This document shows, in pieces, positions 1 through 6,691 of a DNA stretch of 64,000 bases. The stretch is from assembly GCF_030546645.1 (NCBI RefSeq), contig NZ_JAUOTO010000009.1:62001-126000 (forward strand), in the 5' to 3' direction. Below the pieces are notes generated by a model. The model made no database searches and was not told the origin of the DNA. It was given only the letters and a program-made list of their open reading frames with translations. The DNA comes from Flavitalea plasmicola. GTDB taxonomy: Bacteria; Bacteroidota; Bacteroidia; Chitinophagales; Chitinophagaceae. Made by a program: the position numbers and the translations under genes. Positions within the stretch are counted from its first letter, which is position 1. The number at the start of each line of letters is the position of its first letter.

Positions 1-167
1 ATACTGTCATGTTGTTTGGAAAGATCCAGCTGTCCTACAAGGGATGGCCCCTGTATTATTTTGGTTCGGACAGTTTGAAACGCGGCAATACCAAGGGCGT
101 TAGTGTGCCCACTCCGGGTTTCTGGCCTTATGTCAATGCCAGTACAGTAGTGGCACCACAGCCATAG
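1..167 (+). CDS. C-terminal end of secreted Yx(FWY)xxD-repeat lipoprotein (COG4315-like), partial
   Basis: The open frame enters from the left edge (codons begin at base 3) and stops with TAG at 165-167, so about 54 residues are visible. They contain the stretch PLYYFGSDS, which fits the Y-x-(FWY)-x-x-D signature of the COG4315 / Lipoprotein_15 family of secreted repeat proteins, followed by a Thr-Lys-Gly-Val segment and a Phe-Trp-Pro end typical of the last repeat. The role of this family is largely unknown. Some members lie next to redox proteins, and here a diheme cytochrome c gene is convergent just downstream. The start and signal peptide are outside the window. The family call rests on one motif and the C-terminal layout. 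Confidence 0.55.
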   Translation, partial: TVMLFGKIQLSYKGWPLYYFGSDSLKRGNTKGVSVPTPGFWPYVNASTVVAPQP

Positions 168-187
168 GGTTTCTTTCTTTTTTAAGG

Positions 188-220
188 TAAAGCCTGCTTA
201 CTTTGTTTGGGCAGGCTTTA
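188..220. terminator. 10-bp stem-loop between convergent genes, possible bidirectional terminator
   Basis: TAAAGCCTGC at 188-197 is the exact reverse complement of GCAGGCTTTA at 211-220, with a 13-base loop. It lies between the stop of the left partial gene and the end of the cytochrome gene, and includes the last codons of the latter. No T-run follows on either strand, so it is not a textbook intrinsic terminator. Confidence 0.4.
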
Positions 221-1115
221 CTGTCTTCAGGTAATTATAAATTGCCGTCAGCTCCTCATCGGTCATCCGGCCATACGAACCCCAGGGCATAGGACTTCCG
301 GGGATCAACCTGCCTTTCCGGAAACGGGCGATGAAATCCTGTCTGGTCCATTTATAGATCCTGCTACTGGGATCGGGAGTGAGGTTGGGAGTTATAAACC
401 CTTCTATGTTGCCACCTCCTGCAAGCGGTTCGCCGATGTAGGCGCCCGTCATGTCCCTTTTGGTATGACAGCCGCTGCATTCCGCCAGATTGAGCACCAT
501 ATAGCGTCCATAAGCCGCAGTAGTATCGTGTTTCACGGCGGCGGGCGGCGGTTCCGAAGGCCCTACGGGCTTTACCAAAAAAGCTTTTACCACATTGCCC
601 ATCAGGTTGGGCGCATGCTCCGGAACTTCGTTGTGAACAGGTCGCTGGGAGCGGAGGTAGGAGATGATGGCCGTCAGGTCTTCATCACTGGTGTTGTGAA
701 ATGGCATGAAGTCGTAGACCACCGTCCCGTCGGGATGAACGCCATAGCGCAGGGCGCGGGCTATTTCCCCATCCGTGTATTTGCCAATGCCTGTCTCATT
801 ATCCGGGGTGATATTCTTTGAATAGATCTTTCCTAATGGCAGATTGAAACAGTTCCCTCCGATGAGAGAGACTTCCTGTCCGAGGGCGATGAGCGAATCG
901 GCATTTGCCTTTTGATGGCAATCGATGCAATGGGCCGAGCTGTATACGAGATGCTTCCCCCTGGCGATGACTACGCTGTCAGACGAAGCATGAATGTCAG
1001 GATAGGGGGCGTCGAAATGCAGGTGCTGGCGGGATGCGACGGTGACGGTGAGACCGGCGATGATCAGCAGCAATACGATGCCAGTCCATTTGGCGATTTT
1101 TTTTACTCTTTGCAT
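198..1115 (-). CDS. Membrane-anchored diheme cytochrome c
   Basis: A 305-residue protein with an uncleaved-looking N-terminal membrane segment (about residues 10-28) and two cytochrome c domains. The heme-binding CxxCH motifs are CIDCH at 63-67 and CSGCH at 213-217. Met137 (in DFMPFH) and Met276 (in SPMPWG) are the likely sixth ligands. The repeated endings DEDLTAIISYL and DEELTAIYNYL are the usual last helix of each domain. This layout matches electron-carrier cytochromes of the alcohol/aldose dehydrogenase subunit type, acting in the periplasm. No partner dehydrogenase is visible. The neighbour upstream on the same strand is a hemerythrin-like protein 81 bp away. The ATG at 1115 is the start. 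Confidence 0.88.
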   Translation of the reverse strand: MQRVKKIAKWTGIVLLLIIAGLTVTVASRQHLHFDAPYPDIHASSDSVVIARGKHLVYSSAHCIDCHQKANADSLIALGQEVSLIGGNCFNLPLGKIYSKNITPDNETGIGKYTDGEIARALRYGVHPDGTVVYDFMPFHNTSDEDLTAIISYLRSQRPVHNEVPEHAPNLMGNVVKAFLVKPVGPSEPPPAAVKHDTTAAYGRYMVLNLAECSGCHTKRDMTGAYIGEPLAGGGNIEGFITPNLTPDPSSRIYKWTRQDFIARFRKGRLIPGSPMPWGSYGRMTDEELTAIYNYLKTVKPAQTK

Positions 1116-1196
1116 AATAGGGGCAAGGTAGGCGCGGCGATCCGGCCGGACAATGCGCCCGTGAATGGACTGTCATAATTATAGGATGAAACGGGG

Positions 1197-1898
1197 TCAG
1201 TTCAGCTTACCCGTGGCGTCCATCCGGCTGCGGACCTCGGATTCCAGCTTCAGCGCTTTTGGGATCAGCACCTCTTCCTCGATGAGGGCATGCACGTGCA
1301 GGTCCTGTTCGAAGGTCTCCAGCTGAGTGAGCAGGATGCGATAGAGGGATTCATTGGTGGAGGGTGGCTGGTAGAGGCGAATGGCCTCGCGTATGTCTTT
1401 CAGCTCGTCTTCCGTATCGTGGTGATCTTTGAGGAATTCTGCGATGGAGTAACGCTGGCCTGCCATGACGTATTCGGAAAAGTGATAAGGGGCCAGGTTG
1501 GCATTGTTCAATTTAACGATATAGGGCAGCAGCAGTTTTTCTTCTTCGTTGATGTGGGTGGTGAGGTCCTGGCAATACCTGTGAAAGAACGTCTGCAGGA
1601 TCATCAGGATGGGGTGATTGGACTCATAATGCCCTGAGAGGAGGAGGATGCTCTGGGCTATTTCGGGCAGCTTCTTCTGTAAATAAAAGGAATGGGTCCG
1701 CTGAATGTAGTCCACGATCAGTCCGATGCGATAGGGTTCGAAGTCAGCGGCGCTGAAAGTCTTTTCTTCGAAGGAACGGAGCAGGGCCGTAATAAATTCA
1801 TTGTCGACCCCAGGATGAAGGGGTTGATGGGCTTGGGGTAATGGGTCGAGCAGGTAGCGTTGCATTACCTGGGAGAATATATAATTATTTTCGGGCAC
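1197..1898 (-). CDS. Hemerythrin-like di-iron protein (ScdA/YtfE-type iron-sulfur repair family)
   Basis: A 233-residue, mostly helical cytoplasmic protein. Candidate iron ligands are His69 (QRTHSF), His115 and Glu119 (THINEEE), His159/160 and Glu164 (DHHDTEDE), and His203 with Glu207-209 (HVHALIEEE). This spacing fits the two-lobed hemerythrin fold of the RIC proteins (ScdA/YtfE) that repair iron-sulfur clusters after nitrosative or oxidative damage. The short N-terminal ScdA_N domain is not obvious. The frame opens with GTG at 1898; an in-frame ATG twelve codons in (position 1865) is an alternative start. Upstream lies a 340-bp region with G-runs and strong potential stems (see 1899-2237), which may be its leader. 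Confidence 0.78.
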   Translation of the reverse strand: MPENNYIFSQVMQRYLLDPLPQAHQPLHPGVDNEFITALLRSFEEKTFSAADFEPYRIGLIVDYIQRTHSFYLQKKLPEIAQSILLLSGHYESNHPILMILQTFFHRYCQDLTTHINEEEKLLLPYIVKLNNANLAPYHFSEYVMAGQRYSIAEFLKDHHDTEDELKDIREAIRLYQPPSTNESLYRILLTQLETFEQDLHVHALIEEEVLIPKALKLESEVRSRMDATGKLN

Positions 1899-1950
1899 TT
1901 GGTTTTTCGGCTTTTTGAGTTTTGAAGGACTCTAAGGTACGAAAAGTTTT

Positions 1951-1985
1951 GTTTTTAGGGTTTTTAGGGTTTTTGGGTTTTGGGT
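1951..1985 (+). repeat. Degenerate tandem repeat with four GGG runs (G-quadruplex-capable)
   Basis: The unit GTTTTTAGG occurs twice in tandem, then continues as GTTTTTGGG and TTTTGGGT. The GGG runs are at 1958-1960, 1967-1969, 1975-1977 and 1982-1984, with spacers of 6, 5 and 4 bases, which satisfies the usual G3N1-7 quadruplex pattern on the plus strand. It begins about 50 bp upstream of the hemerythrin-like gene's start. Confidence 0.7.
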
Positions 1986-2002
1986 CTTTTGCTTTGTCGG
2001 CA

Positions 2003-2151
2003 GCTATATGGCCTTCCGCCGCTGTACTTTCGGTACCATTCGGCATTTGTTCCTTGTTGTGCATGAAATGCTATGGGGCATTGGTGGCTGAATGCTCTGA
2101 CCGAAAGGTAAGGCGGACTTCAGGCATATAGCGCCGACTGGGTTCTCCGCC
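2003..2151 (-). other. Candidate structured leader RNA upstream of the hemerythrin-like gene
   Basis: The plus-strand arms are GCTATATG at 2003-2010 with CATATAGC at 2125-2132 (8 bp perfect), CC at 2012-2013 with GG at 2123-2124, CCGCC at 2016-2020 with GGCGG at 2112-2116, and TTTCGG at 2028-2033 with CCGAAA at 2101-2106. Inside the loop CATTC (2037-2041) can pair with GAATG (2090-2094), and GCATTT (2043-2048) with AAATGC (2066-2071). GGCGGA at 2112-2117 can instead pair with TCCGCC at 2146-2151, giving two mutually exclusive folds. The strand is assigned because the only gene it could precede is on the minus strand. A mobile-element remnant is the alternative reading. Confidence 0.35.
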
Positions 2152-2206
2152 TGTATTTAATGCCTTTTCTTTTGCGGGGGTGGGGATGTGTTAGGTGTTT
2201 GTAGGT

Positions 2207-2232
2207 TGCCCGGGCGATGGCTCGCCCGGGCA
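2207..2232 (-). terminator. Perfect 11-bp GC-rich stem-loop after the DoxX-like gene
   Basis: TGCCCGGGCGA (2207-2217) and TCGCCCGGGCA (2222-2232) are exact reverse complements around a 4-base loop. The hairpin begins 5 bp after the stop of the DoxX-like gene (minus strand). No T-run follows, so a role in termination or 3'-end protection is likely but not proved. Confidence 0.45.
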
Positions 2233-2237
2233 TGAGA

Positions 2238-2654
2238 TTATGCGGGTAAGTATTGATTGGGTTCCTGGGGTAGGGCTTGGGGTTTGGATTTGGATTGGGC
2301 GAGCTTGTTATAGGAGACGTATGAGATGACCAGCATGGCCAGGAGGACCAGGGGCAGAACGATGTTGGGTGAAAAACCGCCGACGACCCAGGTAGCTACT
2401 GTGGCCGAGATAAAATTGATGCCGAAGCCGGCATAGGCCCATTCCTTATAACGGCGAGGCACCATGGGAAGGATGAGGACAATGCCTCCCAATACTTTAA
2501 AGACTGTCAGCTCGACCCTGAAATAATCGGGGAATCCCAGACGGCGGATGCCGTCGATCGCCAGCTGCGTATTGGAGGTCAGGGCGGGGATGAGGGAATC
2601 AAAGGCAAAGATGATACCTGTGAAAATCCAGTAGATGATCTTGTTGCGTCGCAT
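2238..2654 (-). CDS. DoxX-like family membrane protein
   Basis: A 138-residue protein with four predicted membrane segments (about 7-24, 50-64, 70-92 and 96-114). The N-terminal helix and the segment FKVLGGIVLILP are typical of DoxX-like (DoxX_2) proteins, small inner-membrane proteins of uncertain function that are often linked to redox or stress genes. It lies 34 bp downstream of the VOC gene on the same strand, so the two probably form a transcription unit. The C-terminal tail after residue 120 is polar and rich in Gln, Pro and Lys, so probably cytoplasmic. The ATG at 2654 is the start. Confidence 0.8.
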   Translation of the reverse strand: MRRNKIIYWIFTGIIFAFDSLIPALTSNTQLAIDGIRRLGFPDYFRVELTVFKVLGGIVLILPMVPRRYKEWAYAGFGINFISATVATWVVGGFSPNIVLPLVLLAMLVISYVSYNKLAQSKSKPQALPQEPNQYLPA

Positions 2655-2688
2655 AATTGGTTGATTTTATGTGTTATTTAATTTTTGA

Positions 2689-3096
2689 CTAATTTCTTGC
2701 GTAATGAAAGAGCCAGTTTATACCGTACTTATCGGTGAGCTCGCCATAAGTGGCGCCCCAGAAGCTTTGGTGGAGGGGCATTTTTACCTTACCGCCCATG
2801 GCCAGCTTGTCGAAGAAGGTATTGATCTCTTCGTTGCTGCTGCACCGCAGGCAAAGGGAGACGGCATTGCCCTTTTCCAGCTTTTTACCCATCATATCCG
2901 ACCCCAGGAGCATGAGTCCGTCGCGGGAGAGGATGCTATGCATGATATTGGCATCTTCGCTGGCCGGCAACCGGGCGGCCATAGGGGATTCCGCTACCCG
3001 CTGGAGGGTGAGGTCGCCACCCAGGCATTCCTGGTAAAATGTCATGGCTTCCCGGCACTGGCCATTGAAATTCAAGTAGGCGTGGATCTGTGTCAT
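2689..3096 (-). CDS. VOC family protein, PhnB-like (glyoxalase/dioxygenase fold)
   Basis: A 135-residue single-chain protein with the PhnB-type opening HAYLNFNGQCREAMTFYQ and the core LGGDLTLQRV, followed near the end by FWGATYGELTDKYGINW, characteristic of the PhnB branch (formerly labelled 3-demethylubiquinone-9 3-methyltransferase). These proteins have the vicinal-oxygen-chelate fold, but the substrate is unknown for most members. It heads the likely VOC-DoxX operon and is divergent from a GlxA-type regulator 144 bp away, a common arrangement where the regulator controls the pair. The ATG at 3096 is the start. Confidence 0.85.
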   Translation of the reverse strand: MTQIHAYLNFNGQCREAMTFYQECLGGDLTLQRVAESPMAARLPASEDANIMHSILSRDGLMLLGSDMMGKKLEKGNAVSLCLRCSSNEEINTFFDKLAMGGKVKMPLHQSFWGATYGELTDKYGINWLFHYARN

Positions 3097-3182
3097 ATCC
3101 TGGCTTTATCTGGTGATTTTGATACAACAAAGCTATTGCCGCAAAGCCAGATTGAAAGTATGGTAATACGTCAATCCGGGGG

Positions 3183-3214
3183 GTTGTTTACGACAGGGCT
3201 TCCCCTTATCTTTA
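3183..3214 (+). promoter_or_regulatory. Candidate Bacteroidota-type promoter for the GlxA-like regulator
   Basis: GTTG at 3183-3186, a 20-bp spacer and TATCTTTA at 3207-3214 approximate the TTTG / TAnnTTTG consensus, one mismatch in each box. The box ends 26 bp before the start codon at 3241. Confidence 0.3.
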
Positions 3215-3240
3215 CAGGGAATCACACAACCTAGCACTAT

Positions 3241-4218
3241 ATGAAAAATGTCGCCATCCTTGTTCCTGAAACTGCTGTGATCGAAGCGGTAGCCGATCCC
3301 CGCTATTTATTCACGGCCGTCAACGAATTTTTAAAGAGCGCCGGAAAAGACCCTTTATTCAGGGTGCAGCTGGTTGGACTGAACAAAGAAGTAAAAGTTA
3401 CGGAAGGCATCTTCTCCATTCATGTGGACACGGTGCTGGGCGCTGCGGCAAAGCCTGATCTGATCATCATACCGGCAGTGAGCGGTGACCTGGGAAGGGC
3501 CATCAAGCTGAACCAGGAATTTGTACCGTGGATCGTCGAACAATATAAGGCGGGAGCCGAAGTGGCAAGCCTCTGCCTGGGGGCTTTTATCCTGGCCAGC
3601 ACGGGGCTGCTGAATGGCAAGACCTGTTCCACGCACTGGCTATTCGCGAATGAGTTCCAGGAGATGTTCCCCGAAGTGGACCTTACCGCATCCAGGGTAG
3701 TGACGGACAATGACCGGATCTATACCAGCGGCGGCGCCAATTCTTACTGGAACCTGCTGTTGCACCTCGTCGAGAAATATACCAATCGTGAGCTGGCCAT
3801 CCTGGCGTCCAAATTCTTTGTGTTGGACATCGACAAGATGAGCCAATCGCCCTTCAGCATATTCAAAGGCCAGAAGATCCACAATGATCCGGATATCGTC
3901 AAGGTACAGGAATTCATCGAAACCAATTACCAGGACAAGATCACCATTGACATGCTGAGCGAGAAATTCGCCATCAGCCGTCGTACATTCGAAAGAAGGT
4001 TCAAGCGGGCGACGAACAATACGGTGCTGGAATATATGCAGCGCCTGAAAATAGAGGCTGCCAAGCGGCAGCTGGAGACGGGCCGCAAGACTGTCAATGA
4101 AGTGATGTATGACGTAGGCTACTCCAATATCAAGGCTTTCCGGGATGTCTTTAAGAAGATCACTTCCATGTCGCCCGTGGATTACCGGAACAAATACAAT
4201 AAGCAATCTCTCAACTAA
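3241..4218 (+). CDS. GlxA family transcriptional regulator (DJ-1/PfpI domain + AraC HTH)
   Basis: A 325-residue regulator. Residues 1-190 form a DJ-1/PfpI-like class I amidotransferase fold with the nucleophile-elbow cysteine at 112 (ASLCLGAF). Residues about 215-320 are an AraC-type double helix-turn-helix (FAISRRTFERRFKRAT, then VMYDVGYSNIKAFRDVFKK). Family members are DNA-binding activators, and the DJ-1 domain is thought to sense a small molecule rather than catalyse. It is divergent from the VOC-DoxX pair, its most likely target. It converges on the EamA transporter gene with only 6 bp between the stops. Confidence 0.92.
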   Translation: MKNVAILVPETAVIEAVADPRYLFTAVNEFLKSAGKDPLFRVQLVGLNKEVKVTEGIFSIHVDTVLGAAAKPDLIIIPAVSGDLGRAIKLNQEFVPWIVEQYKAGAEVASLCLGAFILASTGLLNGKTCSTHWLFANEFQEMFPEVDLTASRVVTDNDRIYTSGGANSYWNLLLHLVEKYTNRELAILASKFFVLDIDKMSQSPFSIFKGQKIHNDPDIVKVQEFIETNYQDKITIDMLSEKFAISRRTFERRFKRATNNTVLEYMQRLKIEAAKRQLETGRKTVNEVMYDVGYSNIKAFRDVFKKITSMSPVDYRNKYNKQSLN

Positions 4219-4224
4219 CCTGCA

Positions 4225-5139
4225 TCATAAGGCAGAAGTCTTCTTCATTGCGGTGAGCACTACGCCTGCCAGGACCATGACGAGGGCTGCGATCTGCATG
4301 GGGGCGATCTGTTCTTTGGCAATGAGGCAACCAATGACGACGGCCACTACGGGGTTGACATAGGTATGCGTGCTTACGATGGCAGGGGGCCTTACTTTTA
4401 TCAACCAGGAGAATGCTATGAAGGCCACCAGGGAGCCCATCACCACCAGGAAGGCCAGCGCACCCCAGGTCGTTGTGGGGATCTCCGACGGAGAGAAGGA
4501 ACCCCATTCGCCCTGCGACAAGGCAATAACGCAACAGGCAATGGCAGCTGCCAGATGTTGCACGGCGGCATCGGCCACGCCGGAGCTGTGACTTACCTGA
4601 TGCCTCCTGGCATATAAGGTCCCGGAAACCCAGAATACCGAACTCAGCAGCACCAGTACCGTTCCCTTTATCGTTTCCATCACGCCGCCCATTGCGGTAC
4701 CCGTGGCTGCGGTAAAACGCGAGAACATAAAGATCCCGGTAAAACCCAGCAGCAATCCCGTGAGCATCCATTTATCAGAGAAATTTGTTCTCCAGCTTTT
4801 TTTGTCCATCAGTAAAAAAAGCAGTGGCTCCGTGGCGATGATCACGGCCGCGTGCCCTGAATTTATATACTGTTCCCCGATGACCACAAAACCTGCACCG
4901 CCACCCAGCATCAGCAGCCCGCTGATGGCAAGCACTTTCAGCTGACCGCCTTTCGGAAAGGATAGTCTTCTGACAAAGCACCAAACAAGCAATATGACAG
5001 CGGCCGCGGTATACCGCAGCGTGGAGAGGACGAAAGGTTTCATGCCTTGCAGGCCGAAGAGATTAGCCAGGTAGGTAGTACCCCAGATGAAATAGATGGC
5101 TATAAAAGCCAGGATAATGAGGATCTTTTTCGTGTTCAT
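4225..5139 (-). CDS. DMT superfamily transporter (EamA domain protein)
   Basis: A 304-residue inner-membrane protein with about ten membrane segments in two EamA repeats (roughly 5-145 and 160-295). The opening IYFIWGTTYLANLFGLQGMKP and the second-repeat motif TYVNPVVAVVIGCLIAKEQI are hallmarks of YdcZ/RhaT/YedA-like drug-metabolite exporters. The substrate is unknown; family members export amino acids, purines or other metabolites. It is divergent from a MocR-type regulator across 78 bp carrying a repeat-rich operator, so that regulator very probably controls it. The ATG at 5139 is the start. Confidence 0.9.
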   Translation of the reverse strand: MNTKKILIILAFIAIYFIWGTTYLANLFGLQGMKPFVLSTLRYTAAAVILLVWCFVRRLSFPKGGQLKVLAISGLLMLGGGAGFVVIGEQYINSGHAAVIIATEPLLFLLMDKKSWRTNFSDKWMLTGLLLGFTGIFMFSRFTAATGTAMGGVMETIKGTVLVLLSSVFWVSGTLYARRHQVSHSSGVADAAVQHLAAAIACCVIALSQGEWGSFSPSEIPTTTWGALAFLVVMGSLVAFIAFSWLIKVRPPAIVSTHTYVNPVVAVVIGCLIAKEQIAPMQIAALVMVLAGVVLTAMKKTSAL

Positions 5140-5172
5140 ATTGCTTGGTTTTTATCAAATGTATCCCCTCAT

Positions 5173-5216
5173 TGGACTATCTTTATAGTCCAGATTATTC
5201 AAATAAAGTAGTCCAG
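5173..5216. promoter_or_regulatory. Inverted plus direct repeat operator between EamA transporter and MocR regulator
   Basis: TGGACTAT (5173-5180) and ATAGTCCA (5185-5192) form a perfect 8-bp inverted repeat with a 4-base spacer. TAGTCCAG at 5186-5193 recurs directly at 5209-5216, exactly 23 bp downstream and touching the ATG at 5218. An inverted repeat combined with a third direct copy is known for MocR/PdxR-type operators. Control of both divergent genes is inferred. Confidence 0.6.
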
Positions 5217-5217
5217 C

Positions 5218-6690
5218 ATGACGCCGATCAACCGTTTGCTTACCATTGACAAGGACCTTGCCGTGCCTGTATATCTCCAGATTGCCAACGGCATTGTAGG
5301 TATCATCAAGCAGGGTGTTCTGAAGCCGGGCATGGCGCTGCCACCCAGCCGGAGCCTTTCCGGCGCATTGGGCATTCACCGTAAGACAGTATTGGCGGCT
5401 TATGACGAGCTGCTGGCGCAGGATTGGGTGGAGTCCTTTGAACGGAAAGGATTGTATGTCTCGGAAAACCTGCCTGAGATCAAGCCGCGGCAGATGGCGG
5501 CTTCGAAGGCTGGTTATGTTTACCCTGAAAGGACGGCATTCCCTGTGCGTGAGAAAAAATTCCAGTATGCCGGGACCTATACACCTGTCCGGGAGAGGCT
5601 GGTCTTCAACGACGGATTTCCCGACACACGCCTGGCTCCTGTGGACCTGCTGATACGGGAATACCGGCGATTTGCCCATTACAAGTTCACGGCGAAGTAT
5701 TTATCCTACGGTCCCGAGCAGGGTTCGGAAAATCTAAGGACAGCGCTTTCTAAATTTTTGAACGAGACCCGTGGCCTGCAGGTATCGCCCGAGCAATTAC
5801 TCATAACGAAGGGGGTACAGATGGCACTTTATCTCACAAGCCAGGTGCTGCTGGAATGGGGAGATCATGTAATAGTGGGAGAACCGGGATATGTGGGCGC
5901 CACCCAGGTGTTGGAAAATGCCGGGGCCCGGGTGAATTTCGTACCTGTGGATGAGGGAGGCATCGTTGTCGATGCTGTGGAAGAGCTTTGCCGCCGGAAA
6001 AAAATAAGGTTGCTGTACCTCATTCCCCATCATCATAATCCAACCACGGTCACACTTACGCCAGCGCGGAGAATGCAGTTGCTGGAACTGGCTATGAAAT
6101 ATCAATTTGCCGTCCTGGAAGATGATTATGATTTTGACTTTCAGTATTCCACGAGCCCTATTTTGCCTTTGTCCAGCATAGATCATTATGGCAATGTGAT
6201 CTATGTAGGTTCCTTCTGCAAGACAATTGCACCGGCCATTCGTATCGGCTTTATGGTGGCGCCGGCGAACCTGATCCGGGAAGCCACGTGCCTTCGCCGG
6301 CTTGTGGACAGGCAGGGCGAACAACTGCTGGAGGAGGCTATTGCCAATCTGCTAAAACATGGGGATATCGGCCGGCATCTGAAAAAGGCCAACAAGATAT
6401 ACCACGCGCGACGGGACCTGCTTTGTTCTATGCTGCAGGATGAGCTGGCAGGCAAGATACGGTTTACTGTGCCGGATGGAGGATTTGCCGTATGGGCTCA
6501 ATATACGGGAAGGACCACGGCGAGGGCTGTGGCGGAACAGGCGCGGCGGATGGGGCTGTATGTTAGTACAGGGGAGGAGTATTATCATACTCCTCCACCC
6601 CGGCCCAATGCCGTACGATTGGGGTTTGCTTCCATGAATGAAAAGGAGATGGAAGAGGCTGTGGGAATATTGAAGAAGGCGATCGGGTAG
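5218..6690 (+). CDS. MocR/PdxR family regulator (GntR wHTH + aminotransferase domain)
   Basis: A 490-residue protein. Residues 12-82 are a GntR-type winged helix (LPPSRSLSGALGIHRKTVLAAY is the recognition region). Residues about 125-485 form a class I aminotransferase-like domain, with Lys335 in GSFCKTIAPAIRIG as the pyridoxal-phosphate lysine and HHHNPTT plus EDDYDFDF as cofactor-contacting motifs. Members use PLP, or a PLP adduct of an effector amine, to control transcription, usually of a divergent gene. The divergent EamA-type exporter is the likely target, and the repeat touching the start codon suggests autoregulation. The stop lies 1 bp from the convergent M14 peptidase stop. Confidence 0.93.
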   Translation: MTPINRLLTIDKDLAVPVYLQIANGIVGIIKQGVLKPGMALPPSRSLSGALGIHRKTVLAAYDELLAQDWVESFERKGLYVSENLPEIKPRQMAASKAGYVYPERTAFPVREKKFQYAGTYTPVRERLVFNDGFPDTRLAPVDLLIREYRRFAHYKFTAKYLSYGPEQGSENLRTALSKFLNETRGLQVSPEQLLITKGVQMALYLTSQVLLEWGDHVIVGEPGYVGATQVLENAGARVNFVPVDEGGIVVDAVEELCRRKKIRLLYLIPHHHNPTTVTLTPARRMQLLELAMKYQFAVLEDDYDFDFQYSTSPILPLSSIDHYGNVIYVGSFCKTIAPAIRIGFMVAPANLIREATCLRRLVDRQGEQLLEEAIANLLKHGDIGRHLKKANKIYHARRDLLCSMLQDELAGKIRFTVPDGGFAVWAQYTGRTTARAVAEQARRMGLYVSTGEEYYHTPPPRPNAVRLGFASMNEKEMEEAVGILKKAIG

Positions 6691-6691
6691 T

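Larger units (their letters stand above)
1899..2237. other. 339-bp non-coding region: G-run repeat, large inverted repeat, GC-rich hairpin
   Basis: No convincing gene lies here. A 69-codon frame at 1922-2131 starts with TTG, is driven by a T-rich repeat and resembles no known protein. The stretch instead holds a 9-bp-period G-run repeat (1951-1985), an imperfect inverted repeat with arms at 2003-2033 and 2101-2132, and a perfect 11-bp stem-loop at 2207-2232. Read on the minus strand it is the sequence preceding the hemerythrin-like gene, after the end of the DoxX-like gene. Confidence 0.6.

Noticed and set aside
1922-2131. 69-codon open frame starting at TTG
   Set aside because: It is built on a T-rich, G-run repeat, has an unusual start, no family resemblance and overlaps a strong inverted repeat; it is better explained as non-coding.
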